Below are positions 5,142 through 5,377 of a DNA stretch of 5,377 nt, piece after piece (position 1 is the first letter of the stretch; every line of letters starts with the position of its first letter). The position numbers and the translations under genes are program-made. The notes under the pieces were generated by a model, which was given only the letters and a program-made list of their open reading frames with translations, did not search any database and was not told where the DNA came from. The stretch lies in assembly GCA_014383605.1 (NCBI GenBank), contig JACNHM010000557.1, positions 1-5,377 on the forward strand. The letters are read 5' to 3'. The DNA is from Chloroflexota bacterium (GTDB taxonomy: Bacteria; Chloroflexota; Anaerolineae; UBA3071).

Positions 5142-5180
5142 GGGGCGAGACTGGATACCCAGCCTTGCCCCTTTCTTGTT
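5142..5180 (+). terminator. Intrinsic terminator of the DUF4139 gene
   Basis: Stem arms 5142-5154 and 5159-5171 pair at 12 of 13 positions (one A-C mismatch, one G-T wobble), closed by a 4-nt ATAC loop. A T-rich run at 5172-5180 follows. It begins 30 nt after the stop codon. The rest of 5181-5263 shows nothing I can identify. Confidence 0.85.
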
Positions 5181-5263
5181 GGCCGGCTAATTCCTTTTCG
5201 TCCGCTTTTCGCAAGCCTCGCTCTTGTTGCTCTGGTCAGCTCTGGAATCCTTCGCCGCAAACA

Positions 5264-5377
5264 CTAAACCCTCTTGACCAACGGGCAGAAGTATGGCAGG
5301 TGGTGGATGGCCGCTAGCTGATGGATGAAGTAGGGGGCCCAGCCTCCCACCAGCACCAAAGCCTCCCGATACGCTCC
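5264..5377 (-). pseudogene. Reading-frame end with LVGGWAPYF motif, possibly a broken nucleotidyltransferase
   Basis: Thirty-seven codons enter from the window edge and stop at 5264-5266. The sequence begins GAYREALVLVGGWAPYFIHQ. A hydrophobic strand followed by GGWA/GGWAxYF is the opening motif of a group of DNA-polymerase-beta-fold nucleotidyltransferases, in which a GSxDxD-type metal-binding motif follows within about 10-30 residues. Here no such motif follows in any minus frame: the remaining residues (LAAIHHLPYFCPLVKRV) are unfamiliar and the frame ends. Either the gene is truncated here or the resemblance is accidental. The upstream part lies outside the window. Confidence 0.35.

Overview
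The window looks like a GC-rich bacterial chromosome segment. The genes are typical housekeeping and accessory genes, and the intergenic DNA is crowded with short degenerate repeats. The style of the WecA-like N-terminus, the asparaginyl-tRNA synthetase, the DUF4139 protein and the RelE-type toxin suggests Chloroflexota (Anaerolineae/Caldilineae-like). That placement is inference from general resemblance and was not tested by a search.

Minus strand, right to left from about 3360 to 1. A strong sigma-70-type promoter (3329-3357) points at a 5'-truncated, internally deleted remnant of a CorC/HlyC-type CBS-domain protein (2897-3196). A second strong promoter (2862-2890) drives asnS (1466-2770, GTG start), an apparently intact asparaginyl-tRNA synthetase. 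Next comes a type II toxin-antitoxin region: the last codons of a lost RelE/ParE-like toxin (1354-1402), a 117-residue putative antitoxin (964-1317), and a RelE/ParE-like toxin overlapping it by ATGA (682-967). That toxin is frameshifted by an exact 7-bp tandem duplication (820-833). An unrecognised 117-residue protein (291-644) and a WecA/TagO-type glycosyl-phosphate transferase cut by the window edge (1-282) follow with almost no spacing, so 1317 to 1 may be one transcription unit.

Plus strand. A solitary gene for an exported DUF4139 protein (3660-5111) has a good ribosome binding site, a signal peptide and a clear intrinsic terminator (5142-5180). The right edge holds a short minus-strand fragment with an LVGGWAPYF motif, perhaps a broken nucleotidyltransferase.

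The most unusual property is the non-coding DNA. Four separate intergenic tracts (about 1408-1466, 2799-2862, 3254-3302, 3410-3479) are degenerate arrays with a 7-nt period. Each has its own consensus word and each contains an orientation switch or local palindrome. The duplication that broke the toxin is also exactly 7 bp. Two arrays sit in transcript leaders just downstream of promoters, and two lie beside gene remnants (the toxin tail and the corC fragment). A fifth element (3526-3592) is a 27-bp imperfect inverted repeat upstream of the DUF4139 gene.

The genes do not form one pathway. The toxin-antitoxin region appears to be decaying between asnS and a cell-surface glycan gene.
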